The position numbers and the translations under genes are program-made. The notes below the pieces were generated by a model, which was given only the letters and a program-made list of their open reading frames with translations, did no database searches and had not been told where the DNA came from. From Pandoraea pnomenusa (GTDB lineage: Bacteria; Pseudomonadota; Gammaproteobacteria; Burkholderiales; Burkholderiaceae), in NCBI RefSeq assembly GCF_000767615.3, contig NZ_CP009553.3, positions 3,844,001-3,908,000 of the forward strand: a stretch of 64,000 nt of DNA. The letters run 5' to 3'. This document shows positions 43,721-53,983 of the stretch, piece after piece (position 1 is the stretch's first letter; each line of letters starts with the position of its first letter).

Positions 43721-44662
43721 TCACGTTTCGTGAACGGTCGGGGTACGCAGCCGCGCGCCGGGCCACCGGCCTTCGCGCACGAGTTGACGGGCCACGTCGG
43801 CAAGCACGACGCGCGCGGCGAGCCCGGCGGGCGACAGTTCATCGTCCGACACGCTGACGATCATGTTCGGCCGGGTGGCGTAGTGCTCGGCGACGGGCAC
43901 GCTGGCCAGCGGCACCGGCGCTGGCCGCGCGAGCGCCGCCCCGGGTTGAATCGTCGCGCCCATGCCCGCGCAAACCATGTCCATGAGCAGTGCCAGGCCG
44001 TCGACCTCGGCGACCACGTTAGGCTCGAAGCGCGCCCGCTTGAACGCCGTGGCGAGCTGCGAGCGCAGGCCGTGCGTGCTGCTGGGCAGAATCAGCGGAA
44101 GCTTGTCGAGGTTCCTGAGCCTGACGGAGGTGCCGCTCGGCATACCGTCGAGGTCGACGGCGCCAATGAGGAACAACGGCTCGTCGAGCAGCGGCATCAC
44201 GCTCCAGCGTTGCGCGGGGACCTCATGAAAAATCACGGCGAGATCGATCTGGCGCGCCCCGAGCATCGACGATAGATATCCGGAAAGACTCTCGACGATG
44301 CGCAGGCGAACGTCCGGATACCGTTCGCGCATGGACCGCGCGAAGGCGACGCCCAGCACACTCGCCGTGCTCGGCGCCAACCCAACGCTCACATGCCCCG
44401 ACAGACGGGCGGAGCGCGCGGCGGATGCGGCGGCGTCGGCATGGCGCAGGGCAAGCTGCGCCTGGCGCCAGAACGCCAGGCCCGCGTCGGTGGGCACCAC
44501 GCCGTTGGAGGTTCGCTGCAACAGGCGGGTCGACAGTTCGCTCTCGAGGCGGCTGATCTGCTGGCTCAGCGCAGAGGTCACGACGCCAAGTTCGAGAGCC
44601 GCTCGCCCCATGCTCCCGTGTTCGACCACGCTCACGAAATACCGCAGTTGTCTGAGTTCCAT
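43721..44662 (-). CDS. tcuR: LysR-family regulator, probable tricarballylate activator
   Basis: The 313-residue product has the N-terminal LysR helix-turn-helix (MELRQLRYFVSVVEHGSMGR, then AALELGVVTSALSQQISRLE) and a two-lobe effector domain. In tcu clusters a LysR protein activates tcuABC in response to tricarballylate. Here it lies upstream of and colinear with tcuA, 75 bases away, rather than divergent. A GGGATTT/AAATCCC inverted repeat (44689-44709) lies before its start. Confidence 0.87.
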   Translation of the reverse strand: MELRQLRYFVSVVEHGSMGRAALELGVVTSALSQQISRLESELSTRLLQRTSNGVVPTDAGLAFWRQAQLALRHADAAASAARSARLSGHVSVGLAPSTASVLGVAFARSMRERYPDVRLRIVESLSGYLSSMLGARQIDLAVIFHEVPAQRWSVMPLLDEPLFLIGAVDLDGMPSGTSVRLRNLDKLPLILPSSTHGLRSQLATAFKRARFEPNVVAEVDGLALLMDMVCAGMGATIQPGAALARPAPVPLASVPVAEHYATRPNMIVSVSDDELSPAGLAARVVLADVARQLVREGRWPGARLRTPTVHET

Positions 44663-44807
44663 TTCACGATGGGGGACTTTGCCCGTCGGGGATTTTCGGT
44701 TGAAATCCCGCAGATATTACCTTCGTGCGCGATTCACCGATGGGTTTGGTGCGCGCTACGGCCTTCGGCCCAACGGCGATGGCTAACCTGAACGTCAGCG
44801 CATCTCG

Positions 44808-46043
44808 TCAGTGGCGGGCGGGGCCCGATTCCCGCCCATCGGCAACCGTGCGGGCGCCCGGCGAGCGCGACACAATGGCGCGCTCGATCAGTTCGACAAC
44901 GCCATCGAGCGCCCGCGCCGGGTCCAGCCCGCTGTGGCGCATTGCAATTGCACGTGCGGCCTCGCGAAACGTCTGCGTCGCCAACATCGTCCGCAGGACG
45001 GGTCCAAAGTGTTCGGTCACGTGGGCCGGCAGAATGCCCAATCCGGCACCGGCATTGGCGACGTTTTCGGTCACGCGAAGCTGTTCGATATGCATTGGCA
45101 ACGCCAACATCGGAACACCGGCGAGCAGGCACGCCAACGCCGTGCCATGCCCACCGTGGGTGATGGCCAGATCACAGCTGCCGAGCAGTGCGTCGATCCT
45201 TACCGGCTGATCGTAAATGCGCAGGGTTCGGTACCGCGCCGCCTGCGCCGGGCGAACGTCCGGCAACGTGGCGATGACTTCGGCACCGGCGTCGTCCAAC
45301 AAACGCAAGACAGCGTCGAGGTACGGCGAGGCGCGCAGATAGACAAACACGCGCGGCACATCGTCACGCTTCCATTCGACAGGTTCACCATGGGATTCCG
45401 GAGCAGGCATTGCGCCAATGAACATCGCGTCCGGCGAACGCATCCCATCGTAGTGATCCAGCGCCGGGATACTGAGCAGGCGAGTTTCGTTCGCCCTGAA
45501 GCATTCATCGAGCGGGTATGGACCTCCGAACACCTGCTGCACCGCGAGCGCCACTCGATGCCCCGTTTGCACGACCTCATCCTTCATCGCCGAATCCCAC
45601 GGGCGAAAGTTCGGCGCGGGCGCCAGCGTCGGCGCAATCGTGAAACCGGTGCCGAGGTGCACGGTAGGAACGCCAATGCGATTTGCCGCCAACAATGCAA
45701 ACGGCGCATGTTCGACAAGCACGAGGTCGGGCTGGAGTACATCGAAGAGATGACGCCACGCGCCCACCATTCCTGCGAGATGCGTTGCGTGAGCCGCGCC
45801 ACACGCGGCAAGAATATCGGTGTGAGAAGCGACATCGCGCCCCAGTGGCGGGACGCCTTGGGCGACCGGCGCGGCGAACCACCGCAACCCCAGCGGTGCC
45901 AGGTATCGATGCGCCTGCGCCACGTCTCGTATTCCGAACGAGACGTCGTGACCGAGCGACCGCAACCGCTGCGCGACCGGCAGCAAGTTCCAAAGATGCC
46001 CGAGATTCTCGCCAAGCTCCCAGGCGATGACGATACGGCTCAT
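44808..46043 (-). CDS. UDP-glycosyltransferase-like protein (MGT/UGT, GT-B fold)
   Basis: The 411-residue product begins MSRIVIAWELGENLGHLWNL with the GT-B N-terminal pattern. It carries the nucleotide-sugar motif THGGHGTALACLLAGVPMLA, continuing LPMHIEQ. This family glycosylates small molecules such as macrolides, sterols or rhamnolipid precursors, or sugars of glycolipids. It differs from autotransporter heptosyltransferases, so a role in modifying the neighbouring autotransporters is not supported by family. Divergent from the autotransporter at 46412. Confidence 0.85.
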   Translation of the reverse strand: MSRIVIAWELGENLGHLWNLLPVAQRLRSLGHDVSFGIRDVAQAHRYLAPLGLRWFAAPVAQGVPPLGRDVASHTDILAACGAAHATHLAGMVGAWRHLFDVLQPDLVLVEHAPFALLAANRIGVPTVHLGTGFTIAPTLAPAPNFRPWDSAMKDEVVQTGHRVALAVQQVFGGPYPLDECFRANETRLLSIPALDHYDGMRSPDAMFIGAMPAPESHGEPVEWKRDDVPRVFVYLRASPYLDAVLRLLDDAGAEVIATLPDVRPAQAARYRTLRIYDQPVRIDALLGSCDLAITHGGHGTALACLLAGVPMLALPMHIEQLRVTENVANAGAGLGILPAHVTEHFGPVLRTMLATQTFREAARAIAMRHSGLDPARALDGVVELIERAIVSRSPGARTVADGRESGPARH

Positions 46044-46411
46044 GTTCCCCTCTCGTTATACATTCGCCCGCCGGATGCCGCGCACTTGTCGGCCAACGCG
46101 CGCCCTTCGTCCAACCGCGGGTTTACTCGCAAAACTGCAGAACAAGCGCAGGCAATTAACCTGTCGACGATGAATAACGCTTCGCCATCGTAACAATATT
46201 CAAACGCGACGGAATCATTTCCGCAGATCTGTCACTCATGAGCAAGCCAACAACGATTGGCACGGAAAAGACGTGGTGAACTCGCGACTTTCATAGCGAG
46301 AACGGGGTCATCTGAATGCGGCGCAATCCTTGCGGTGAGCGCTCATCAGGTGTTTGCCGTCTCGTCCGTTGCGCGAAGTCTCTCCGCGTTATCCCCATTA
46401 CGCGAGAGACC
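46044..46411. other. Divergent intergenic region between the glycosyltransferase and first autotransporter
   Basis: This 368-base stretch contains no convincing gene. It is AT-richer near 46160-46230. Small symmetrical features are GGAATCATTTCC (46211-46222) and a five-base stem CTCGC/GCGAG (46281-46300), neither strong. It should hold the divergent promoters of both genes, but I cannot assign -35/-10 pairs. Confidence 0.4.
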
Positions 46412-49117
46412 ATGATCCAATCACCATCGCTTCCGAAGCAGACGCGATTGTCCGCCGCCGTGACAGCCGCATTTGCAACCATGGCCGTTCTGTTCTCCGA
46501 GCCATCGGCCGCACAAACCACCATCAACTCACCGGTCGGCCCGCAGACCTGGGCGTCCGGGACGTTGAGCATCACGACGACCGGCAGCGTCATCAACGCC
46601 GATACCAGCAACGGGTCCGGTATCGAAGCGACCGGCCCGGAACTCGGCACCCTGATTAACGACGGCACCGTTTCTGGCTACGTTTCAGCGCTCAACGCCG
46701 GCCTGGGGTCTTCAATTTCCGCCATCGAGAACGGCCGCACCGGTGTTTTCAAGTCATCGATGTTCTTCGGTGCCATCTGGAACCAGGGAAACATCGGACG
46801 GGTGTCGAACGACGGCGTGATGAATGGCGAAATCGGCGTGTCCAACGACAAACTGGCGAGCATCGGTCTGATCGCCAATGGCGCGAATGGCCTCATCACC
46901 GGGAGCTTCTCGGCAGTGCTCAACGATGGGACGATCATGCAGATCGTGAATGCCGGCAACATCATCGGCGCCAACGCGGGCATCGACAACTACGCCGACG
47001 GCACCATCGGAACCCTGACGAATACCGGCGTCATTCACGGGAATCGTGTCGGCGTCGATAACAGCGGACGTATTGAGCAGCTGCAAAATCACGCCGACAT
47101 CAACGGCCAGACCGCCGTCGAGGTCAACGGGACCATCACATCACTGGTGAACGCCGGAAATCTTCGTGGGAACGATAATTTCAGCTCGATGGGTATGGCG
47201 ATTTCGTACGGCGGCACGATCGGATCGCTGATCAACAGCGGCACCATTTCGGGCACGGTCGAAGGCACGCCAAACGCGAGCGGCGTGGGCATCTACGCAC
47301 AAAACGGCAGCATCGGGTCGCTGACCAATAATGGGATCATCACGGGCAGTACCTACGCATTGAATTTCCGTGACGGTTGGGAGGTGAACGGCATTACGAA
47401 TTCGGGGACCATTGCGGGAGACATCTATACCAGAGGCGGTCGCGGCCCGGGCCTTCGCATCGGAGGCGGCGCCGGGACTGTATACGGCACCCTCACCGGT
47501 CTCGGTGGCGCTATGGGCCAGATACTCAGCGATCAGGATGTCGAATTCACGAATGGCAATCTCGTTCTGAACGACCACATCGACGTTGGCTCGGCGGTTG
47601 TGACCAACACCGCAGCCAGGCTTCAGATCAACAATGCGGTTCGAATCACGGGCAACTTCCATCAGGCAAGCACGGGAACGTTGCAAATAGGGGTGTCGGA
47701 TACCGCGACCGCCCGGGGAAACCCCGTGGATGACAGTGGTTACGGCCGACTGATCGTCTCGGGAAGCGCCGTGCTTGCGGCGGGCTCGTCTGTCACGCTT
47801 CAGCCGCTTGGCGCCTACGCCTTCGCATCCGGCCAACGCTTTGTTGTTGTCGACGCCTCATTGACCGGGACCCAGTACAACGAAGCGGCATTGCGGTATG
47901 CCGCAATTGGCTCGGGTCTTAAAGTCACCGGTGCATCGGTGACCACAACCGAGCGGAACTATCTGGTGCTGTCCCTGCACGCGCCGACGATTCTCACGTC
48001 GCCCCCTCCTCAGCCCTCCGCCCCACCGGCAATTCCGGGCATCAACAACTACACGGGCGTCGACGATCCGGGACTTCTCAATCTTTTCAATGCCACCAAG
48101 GCGCTGGAGCCGGCTGACCACAAGCAGGCCGCGCGTCAGCTCGGACCGCTCATGCAGGTCACCGCCAGCCGGGCCGCCGCGGCTCCGACGATGGACGCCC
48201 TGAACATCATTTCGGCGCGCGTCAATTCACTCAGAGAGTTCGCCACATCCCCTTCCACGTGCGACAGTGAACCGCTGCGCGGCATGTGGGGCCAGGCGCT
48301 GGGTGGACACGCCAGTCAGGCGGATGAAGGTTCCATCGACGGTTACAGCGCCAACTTCGGCGGGGTATTGGCCGGCCTCGATTGTGCTGTCAATGAGCGC
48401 TGGCGCGTGGGTGGTGTGATCAGTTACAGCAACACCGAGATCTCCAACACGGGCTTCACCTCGGGCAGCAAGACGCGAGTGGACGGGTTCGGGCTCATTG
48501 GCTACGGCAGCTACACCGCTGACCGTTGGTACGCCAATCTATCCGGTGGCGCCGTGCAACATCGATACGGCACCGCGCGCATCATGAATTTCCCCGGTTT
48601 TACGGGAACGGCTCGCGCCGGCTTCGGTGGCACGCAATTGGTGGCCCGTGCCGAGTTCGGCTATCCATTGGCGAGCGGCCCGTTCACCGTGACGCCGATT
48701 GTGGCACTGACTTACGGCTATCTGAATCAGAACAGTTATACGGAAGACGGCGGAGACGGCTCGGCACTTGCGGTGGGTTCCACGCACACGACGTCGGTGA
48801 CGACGGATCTGGCGGTGAAGTTCTCTCGAAGATTCGAGGCAGCGCAGGGCATACTCGTACCGGAGCTTCAGATCGGCTGGCGCCATCAGTACGACAACGC
48901 ACAGGGGCTAACAACGTCGAGCTTCGCCGCGGACCCCATCGGGGAAACGGCATTTACCACGTCAGGCCCACGCCCGACCACCAACTCCGCCCTCCTCACT
49001 GCCGGCATCTCGCTTCTGCGCCGGAACGACCTGACGCTGACGTTGCGCTATGACCTGCAGGCCGCTGCGGGTTTCCTGTCTCAGGCCGGCAGTCTGCGTG
49101 TGAGAAAGATGTTTTGA
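46412..49117 (+). CDS. Autotransporter with beta-helical passenger
   Basis: The 901-residue product starts at 46412 with an extended signal peptide (LSAAVTAAFATMAVLFSEPS, cleavage near AAQ). The passenger is a repetitive beta-helix of units such as GTIGTLTNTGVIHGNRVGVD and GSIGSLTNNGIITGSTYALN. A Pro-rich linker (SPPPQPSAPPAIPG) follows. The C-terminal barrel of about 270 residues starts near GMWGQALGGHASQADEGSID and ends SLRVRKMF. No catalytic motif is seen, so adhesion is the likely role. It is the first of two tandem autotransporter genes, 289 bases apart. Confidence 0.87.
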   Translation: MIQSPSLPKQTRLSAAVTAAFATMAVLFSEPSAAQTTINSPVGPQTWASGTLSITTTGSVINADTSNGSGIEATGPELGTLINDGTVSGYVSALNAGLGSSISAIENGRTGVFKSSMFFGAIWNQGNIGRVSNDGVMNGEIGVSNDKLASIGLIANGANGLITGSFSAVLNDGTIMQIVNAGNIIGANAGIDNYADGTIGTLTNTGVIHGNRVGVDNSGRIEQLQNHADINGQTAVEVNGTITSLVNAGNLRGNDNFSSMGMAISYGGTIGSLINSGTISGTVEGTPNASGVGIYAQNGSIGSLTNNGIITGSTYALNFRDGWEVNGITNSGTIAGDIYTRGGRGPGLRIGGGAGTVYGTLTGLGGAMGQILSDQDVEFTNGNLVLNDHIDVGSAVVTNTAARLQINNAVRITGNFHQASTGTLQIGVSDTATARGNPVDDSGYGRLIVSGSAVLAAGSSVTLQPLGAYAFASGQRFVVVDASLTGTQYNEAALRYAAIGSGLKVTGASVTTTERNYLVLSLHAPTILTSPPPQPSAPPAIPGINNYTGVDDPGLLNLFNATKALEPADHKQAARQLGPLMQVTASRAAAAPTMDALNIISARVNSLREFATSPSTCDSEPLRGMWGQALGGHASQADEGSIDGYSANFGGVLAGLDCAVNERWRVGGVISYSNTEISNTGFTSGSKTRVDGFGLIGYGSYTADRWYANLSGGAVQHRYGTARIMNFPGFTGTARAGFGGTQLVARAEFGYPLASGPFTVTPIVALTYGYLNQNSYTEDGGDGSALAVGSTHTTSVTTDLAVKFSRRFEAAQGILVPELQIGWRHQYDNAQGLTTSSFAADPIGETAFTTSGPRPTTNSALLTAGISLLRRNDLTLTLRYDLQAAAGFLSQAGSLRVRKMF

Positions 49118-49406
49118 CGGCAGCCGTGACGGTGTACTCGAGCGCCGAGCAGACCTTCGAATTCGGCACGCTTTCGCGCCCGCATCGTTTTCATCGACAA
49201 AAACAAGCGTCGAGGTCATTGCCGGCAACAGGATACTCACAGATCGACTATCGCGGATGCCGAATCAAATGACTGCCTCATGGCAATGTCCAACCATCGG
49301 AAAACGAGACTTTATTCATCTCACCTGACTCTGATAAATATTTAATAATGCTGACTATCTAGTCTCGACAAGATGGAAATCGCCCGGCGATTGGGGGAGG
49401 AAGACG

Positions 49407-52400
49407 GTGTCAGCCAAAATGAAATCAGCCCAAGTGCGCGCCGCCGGCGGCAAGCGGCAGATGGTGACCGCGGTCGTGGCCGCGATGCTGCCTTCCGCCC
49501 AGGCGCTGGCGCAATGCGCCCCGGCGCCGGCGTCCGTCAGCTTGTCGTCCGGGAGTTGCACCGATACGGCGTTCACCGCGCGAGAAAGCGCGGGCGCCGC
49601 CCCGGTCGTGGACGTCTCCGGCACAGGCGTCTATAGCGGCACGTCCGTCAGTCTGACGGCCACCGGCACAGGCTTGGGCGTACACGCGACCGGCAGTGGA
49701 ACGGTCACCCTCGACGGCACTGTGGTCGACGGTTCCACGATCGAAACGCAGGGCGCCAGCGCGCATGGCCTCCTTGCCGACGGCGGCGGCCGGATCAGCG
49801 GAAGCTATACGTCCGTCTACACGAACGGGGCCGGCGCCAACGGCGTCGGTGCCGTCGATGCGGGCAGCGAGATCACGCTCACCGACAGTGCCGTGAACAC
49901 GAGCGGCGACAGCGCGTACGGCGCGTATGCGGCAAATGGCGGGTCCGTCATCTTCACGCGCACCAACATCACGACGGCAGGCGCGGGCGCCTCGGCAGTC
50001 TTCACGGATGCCGGTGGCGCGATCACGCTCAACAGCCTGAACACGTTCAGCTATGGCGACAACACCCCGGGCGCAGCCGCGTCGGGCGCCGGCAGCCATC
50101 TCGGCCTGAACGGCACCTATATCAATGTCCTCGGCAATGGCAGCGCGGGACTCTTCGCCACCGCTGGCGGCGCGATCGCCATGAGCGGCGGCGCCATTGC
50201 GTCCGGGGACTATTACGGCGGCACAGTCATCGCCAACTCCCCGGGCATGCTCGCCCGGGGCACGGGCAGCAGCATCGTCGCCACCAGTGGCGCGAGTTCC
50301 GCCACCTATGGCGCGAACAGCCCGGGCATATGGGCCGACGCCGGAGGGAAGATCGACTTCTCGGGCTATGGCGTTTTCACCTACCAACCCGACTCGCCGG
50401 GCGCGCAGTCCAGCAGCGGCGGCGCCATCACGCTGACGAACACCATCGTCCGTACGTCGGGGCCTTCGAGCGCGGGCTTGCTGGTTCGAGACGGCGCCAC
50501 GGTGCTTGCGACGGGCACGGAGATCACCACCGGATATCGCGTCGGCGGCAGCGCACCACCGGTCCTTCAGTTCCCCGACGCACAGATTGGCCTGCAAGCG
50601 CATGGTGTGAACGTCCTGGGTCAAGGCAGTCAGTGGCTGGGACAAAACAACGCCGTGACCACAAACGGCGACGGCGCCGTTGGCGTCTGGAGCGGCCAGG
50701 GAGGTGTGGCGCGCGTGACCGGTGGCACCATCACGACTCACGGCGCCGATACCAGCGCGCTCGGCGGCGCCGACGCCGTTCGCGCCACCGACAGCGGCAG
50801 CCTCGTCGACCTGACCGGTACCCGGATCAGCACCACCAACGTCAAGGCCGTCGGCCTGCACGCATCGGCTGGAGGAAGCATCGCCGCCACCGGCGCTGCC
50901 GTGGCCACGCAGGGGCAAAGCGCCTTCGGTGCCCAGGCACAGGATGCGGGCAGCGTCGTCACGCTCGACCGTACCACCATTACCACGGCGGGCAAGGCGG
51001 CCAATGCCATCCAGGCCGGCAATGCAGGCCGAGTGCAATTGACGGGTAGTTCGGTCGCGACCACCGGAGGGGCAGCGCATGGACTCGCCGCCATCGACGG
51101 CGGCACATTGTCGGCCACGGCAACGAGCGTTGCCGTGAGCGGCAACGGATCGGCGGCGATCTATCTCGCCGGCGGCGCCCCGAGCGCGATTTCGATCAGC
51201 GGCGGCAGCCTGAGTGCGACCGGCGGCGCCATCGTCCTCGCCCAGGGCGGCACCGGAAGCGTCTCCCTCAGCGGCGTGACTTCAATTGTCCCGGCGACCG
51301 TCAACGGCCGACAACTGCTGGCGATGGTGACCGAAGGCACCAGCGGCGCCCCATCGAACCTGACGCTCGACATCGTCGATACGCCCTCCGTCTCCGGCGA
51401 TATCGTTGTCGATCCCTCCACCCTCACCTATCGCCTCGGCAACAGCCGCTGGGTTGGCGATCTGGTGCTGAGCGGCCCGGGCAATACGGCCAGTGCGAGC
51501 TTTTCCACATCCCAGTGGACCGGAAACCTGCTGGCCGACGCGGGCAACACAGCGAACGTTTCGCTGCAGAACAGTCTCTGGACGGGCCTGGCGCGCAACG
51601 CCACCAACGTCGTGATCGATGGCGCCAGCGTATGGAATGTCACGGGAGATTCCAACGCGATTGGCACCGTGACCAACGCGGGGCTGATCCAGTTCGTGGC
51701 CCGGACGGGATCGTACAGCACCCTGACGGTCGGCAGCTACGCCGGCGGCGCCGGTAGCCGCATCGGCTTCAACACGTATCTCGGTGCCGACAATTCGCCG
51801 ACCAATCTTCTCGTGGTCAACGGCGGACAGGCCAGCGGCACCAGCACACTGCTGGTGAATAACGCCGGGGGCCCCGGCGCCCAAACGACGGCGGACGGCA
51901 TCCGACTGGTGCAGGTGACCGGCGGTGGCGCCTCCGCAACGAATGCCTTTACGCTCGGCCAACGCGTTGCCGCCGGGGCGTACGAGTACCAGCTCTTTCG
52001 CGGTGGCAGTACTGGCGCGAACGACTGGTTCCTGCGCTCGAATCTCATCGAAGCGCCGAGCACGCCGTCGGCGCCCACCACGGAAGTTCCGCTCTATCGT
52101 CCCGAGGTTGCGCTTTACGTGCCGGTGCCGGCGCTCGCGCGGCAAATGGGACTCGCCACGCTCGGCACCCTGCATGAACGGGTGGGCGACGAAGAGGATC
52201 TGCGCGGCACTTCGCAAGGCCGCGACTACGGCAACCTTGGCTGGGCGCGCGTGTTCGGCGCGCGCGTGAGCAACCGGTGGACGGGCGACGTCGATGCCAA
52301 GGCGGCCGGCAATCAGACCGGGGTGCAGGCCGGCGTCGACCTGTTCCGGCGCACCACGGACAGCGGGCACCGCGACCATGTCGGCGTGTACGTCGCCTAT

Positions 52401-53075
52401 ACCGACTACAGCGCCACATCGGTGCAAGGCTTCGCGCTCGGCACGCAGGATCTGGCCGTCGGGAAGCTCTCGATGAGCGGGCCATCGCTCGGCGCGTACT
52501 GGACACATTTCGGCCCGAGCGGCTCGTATACCGACGCCGTCCTTCAGACGAGCTGGTACGACATCAAGGCCCGGTCGAATTACGGTGCCGAAGTGTCGCC
52601 GCATGCCACCGGGTTCGCCGCCTCGCTCGAGACCGGGTATCCGATGCGATTTGGCGACGAAGGGCAATGGCAGTGGGAGCCGCAGGCGCAGCTCATCTGG
52701 CAGGGTGTGTCGGTGAATCAGGCGCGTGACCCCTATTCCAGCGTGGACTGGGATTCGGGGAACGCCGTGACGGGACGGCTGGGCGTTCGCCTGCAACGCA
52801 CGGCCCGGGACATGCGTGGCACGCTCTGGCAACCCTACGCAAGGTTGAACCTGTGGCATGCCTTCGCCGGCAGCGACCAGGCGACCTTCGGAACGAACGC
52901 CCCCATTACGAGCCGCTTCGGCGACACGGCGCTGGAGATCGGCGCTGGCGTGACGGCGCGCGTCAACGCCAACACGAGCTTTTACGGTCAGGCGAGTTAC
53001 CGCGTGTCGCTGGACGACAGCCGCTCGCGGCAATCGGCCGTCCAAGGCATTGTCGGCGTTCGGTTCAACTGGTGA
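49407..53075 (+). CDS. Pertactin-like autotransporter with low-complexity passenger
   Basis: The 1222-residue product starts with GTG at 49407 (ribosome binding site GGAGG); an ATG at codon five is the alternative. The signal peptide ends near ALA-Q. The passenger is an imperfect repeat of Gly-, Ser-, Thr- and Ala-rich beta-helix rungs (for example GAYAANGGSVIFTRTNITTA). The pertactin-family barrel starts near ARQMGLATLGTLHERVGDEE and ends GIVGVRFNW. Very few charged residues and almost no cysteine are present. Adhesin function is inferred. Confidence 0.9.
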   Translation: MSAKMKSAQVRAAGGKRQMVTAVVAAMLPSAQALAQCAPAPASVSLSSGSCTDTAFTARESAGAAPVVDVSGTGVYSGTSVSLTATGTGLGVHATGSGTVTLDGTVVDGSTIETQGASAHGLLADGGGRISGSYTSVYTNGAGANGVGAVDAGSEITLTDSAVNTSGDSAYGAYAANGGSVIFTRTNITTAGAGASAVFTDAGGAITLNSLNTFSYGDNTPGAAASGAGSHLGLNGTYINVLGNGSAGLFATAGGAIAMSGGAIASGDYYGGTVIANSPGMLARGTGSSIVATSGASSATYGANSPGIWADAGGKIDFSGYGVFTYQPDSPGAQSSSGGAITLTNTIVRTSGPSSAGLLVRDGATVLATGTEITTGYRVGGSAPPVLQFPDAQIGLQAHGVNVLGQGSQWLGQNNAVTTNGDGAVGVWSGQGGVARVTGGTITTHGADTSALGGADAVRATDSGSLVDLTGTRISTTNVKAVGLHASAGGSIAATGAAVATQGQSAFGAQAQDAGSVVTLDRTTITTAGKAANAIQAGNAGRVQLTGSSVATTGGAAHGLAAIDGGTLSATATSVAVSGNGSAAIYLAGGAPSAISISGGSLSATGGAIVLAQGGTGSVSLSGVTSIVPATVNGRQLLAMVTEGTSGAPSNLTLDIVDTPSVSGDIVVDPSTLTYRLGNSRWVGDLVLSGPGNTASASFSTSQWTGNLLADAGNTANVSLQNSLWTGLARNATNVVIDGASVWNVTGDSNAIGTVTNAGLIQFVARTGSYSTLTVGSYAGGAGSRIGFNTYLGADNSPTNLLVVNGGQASGTSTLLVNNAGGPGAQTTADGIRLVQVTGGGASATNAFTLGQRVAAGAYEYQLFRGGSTGANDWFLRSNLIEAPSTPSAPTTEVPLYRPEVALYVPVPALARQMGLATLGTLHERVGDEEDLRGTSQGRDYGNLGWARVFGARVSNRWTGDVDAKAAGNQTGVQAGVDLFRRTTDSGHRDHVGVYVAYTDYSATSVQGFALGTQDLAVGKLSMSGPSLGAYWTHFGPSGSYTDAVLQTSWYDIKARSNYGAEVSPHATGFAASLETGYPMRFGDEGQWQWEPQAQLIWQGVSVNQARDPYSSVDWDSGNAVTGRLGVRLQRTARDMRGTLWQPYARLNLWHAFAGSDQATFGTNAPITSRFGDTALEIGAGVTARVNANTSFYGQASYRVSLDDSRSRQSAVQGIVGVRFNW

Positions 53076-53222
53076 GATGCTCACGTGTTTCGCGCTGGCG
53101 GACGCCGGTGCGCGAGACGTTGGACCGCCCGCCCCCGACGGCTTCGTCGAGCGTCAGTCTACTGACACCACCACCATCCGGGACTGGGCCTGCCCTGAAC
53201 GCATTCGCGACTTTTGCCGAAT

Positions 53223-53909
53223 TTACGGTGTGCCTCTGTAACGCGCTGCCGGCGGCAAATACGCCTTCAGGTACACGGTACATCCCCGTTCTCCGGCAAC
53301 GACGCTCGCCATGTCGCCGCAAGGCAGTCGAATCCAGCTTTCGGCCGCGCAGCATTCGTCATCCACGTGAAGTTCGCCGCGCAAGACCAGCATCTCGACC
53401 AGCCAGCCTCGAGGATCGGGTCTGAGCAGCGGGATGGCCGCGCACGCATCCACGCGCATGAGCCGTGCATGCTCGGTGCCGTCTTCAAACAGGTGACAAA
53501 CGGCCAGCTCCGATGACGTCTGCCACCGTCGGCTGTCGTTCGTGTCGATGCGGACTTTCGGCCCGCTGCCGGATGTCATCTGCCGGAGCTTCACGAAGAT
53601 CGTGGCCCCCGGCGCACTGGAGGGCTCGTGAGCCGACCCGGGCGGATTGCGCATGTACCAGCCCGCCGGGTAATGCTCGTCTCCTTCTGAGAAGGTACCG
53701 GCAAGCACGAGTATTTCTTCACCGGCGGGATGGCTGTGCGCGGGAAACACCGAATCCGGCGCATATCGCACGAGACTGGTGGCACGGGCCTTCTCGGCGC
53801 CCACGCGATCGAGCATCACGCGCTCGACACCTGGTTGCGGCGAACGAGTCCATTGGTGCTGCGCCGGCGTCACGATCACCCGGCGAGAAAAATCAGCGTT
53901 AACTAACAT
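53223..53909 (-). CDS. Tandem-cupin protein (ChrR-like)
   Basis: The 228-residue product has two cupin domains. The first has the metal motif FPAHSHPAGEEILVLAGTFS and GSAHEP, the second EMLVLRGELHVDDECC. This resembles ChrR-type cupins, which bind zinc or sense singlet oxygen when fused to an anti-sigma domain. That N-terminal domain is absent here, so an enzyme or storage role is as likely. It converges with the pertactin-like autotransporter gene. The MFS gene upstream may share its promoter. Confidence 0.8.
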   Translation of the reverse strand: MLVNADFSRRVIVTPAQHQWTRSPQPGVERVMLDRVGAEKARATSLVRYAPDSVFPAHSHPAGEEILVLAGTFSEGDEHYPAGWYMRNPPGSAHEPSSAPGATIFVKLRQMTSGSGPKVRIDTNDSRRWQTSSELAVCHLFEDGTEHARLMRVDACAAIPLLRPDPRGWLVEMLVLRGELHVDDECCAAESWIRLPCGDMASVVAGERGCTVYLKAYLPPAARYRGTP

Positions 53910-53983
53910 GTCGGATCAACAAGGACTGGCGAAATCGCCGACGGTGGCCATGACCAGACCGCCACCACGAAAACAAGTCAACC

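Noticed and set aside
49425..51080. A 551-residue minus-strand frame inside the pertactin-like gene
   Set aside because: Shadow of a repetitive passenger; no coherent fold or start signals.
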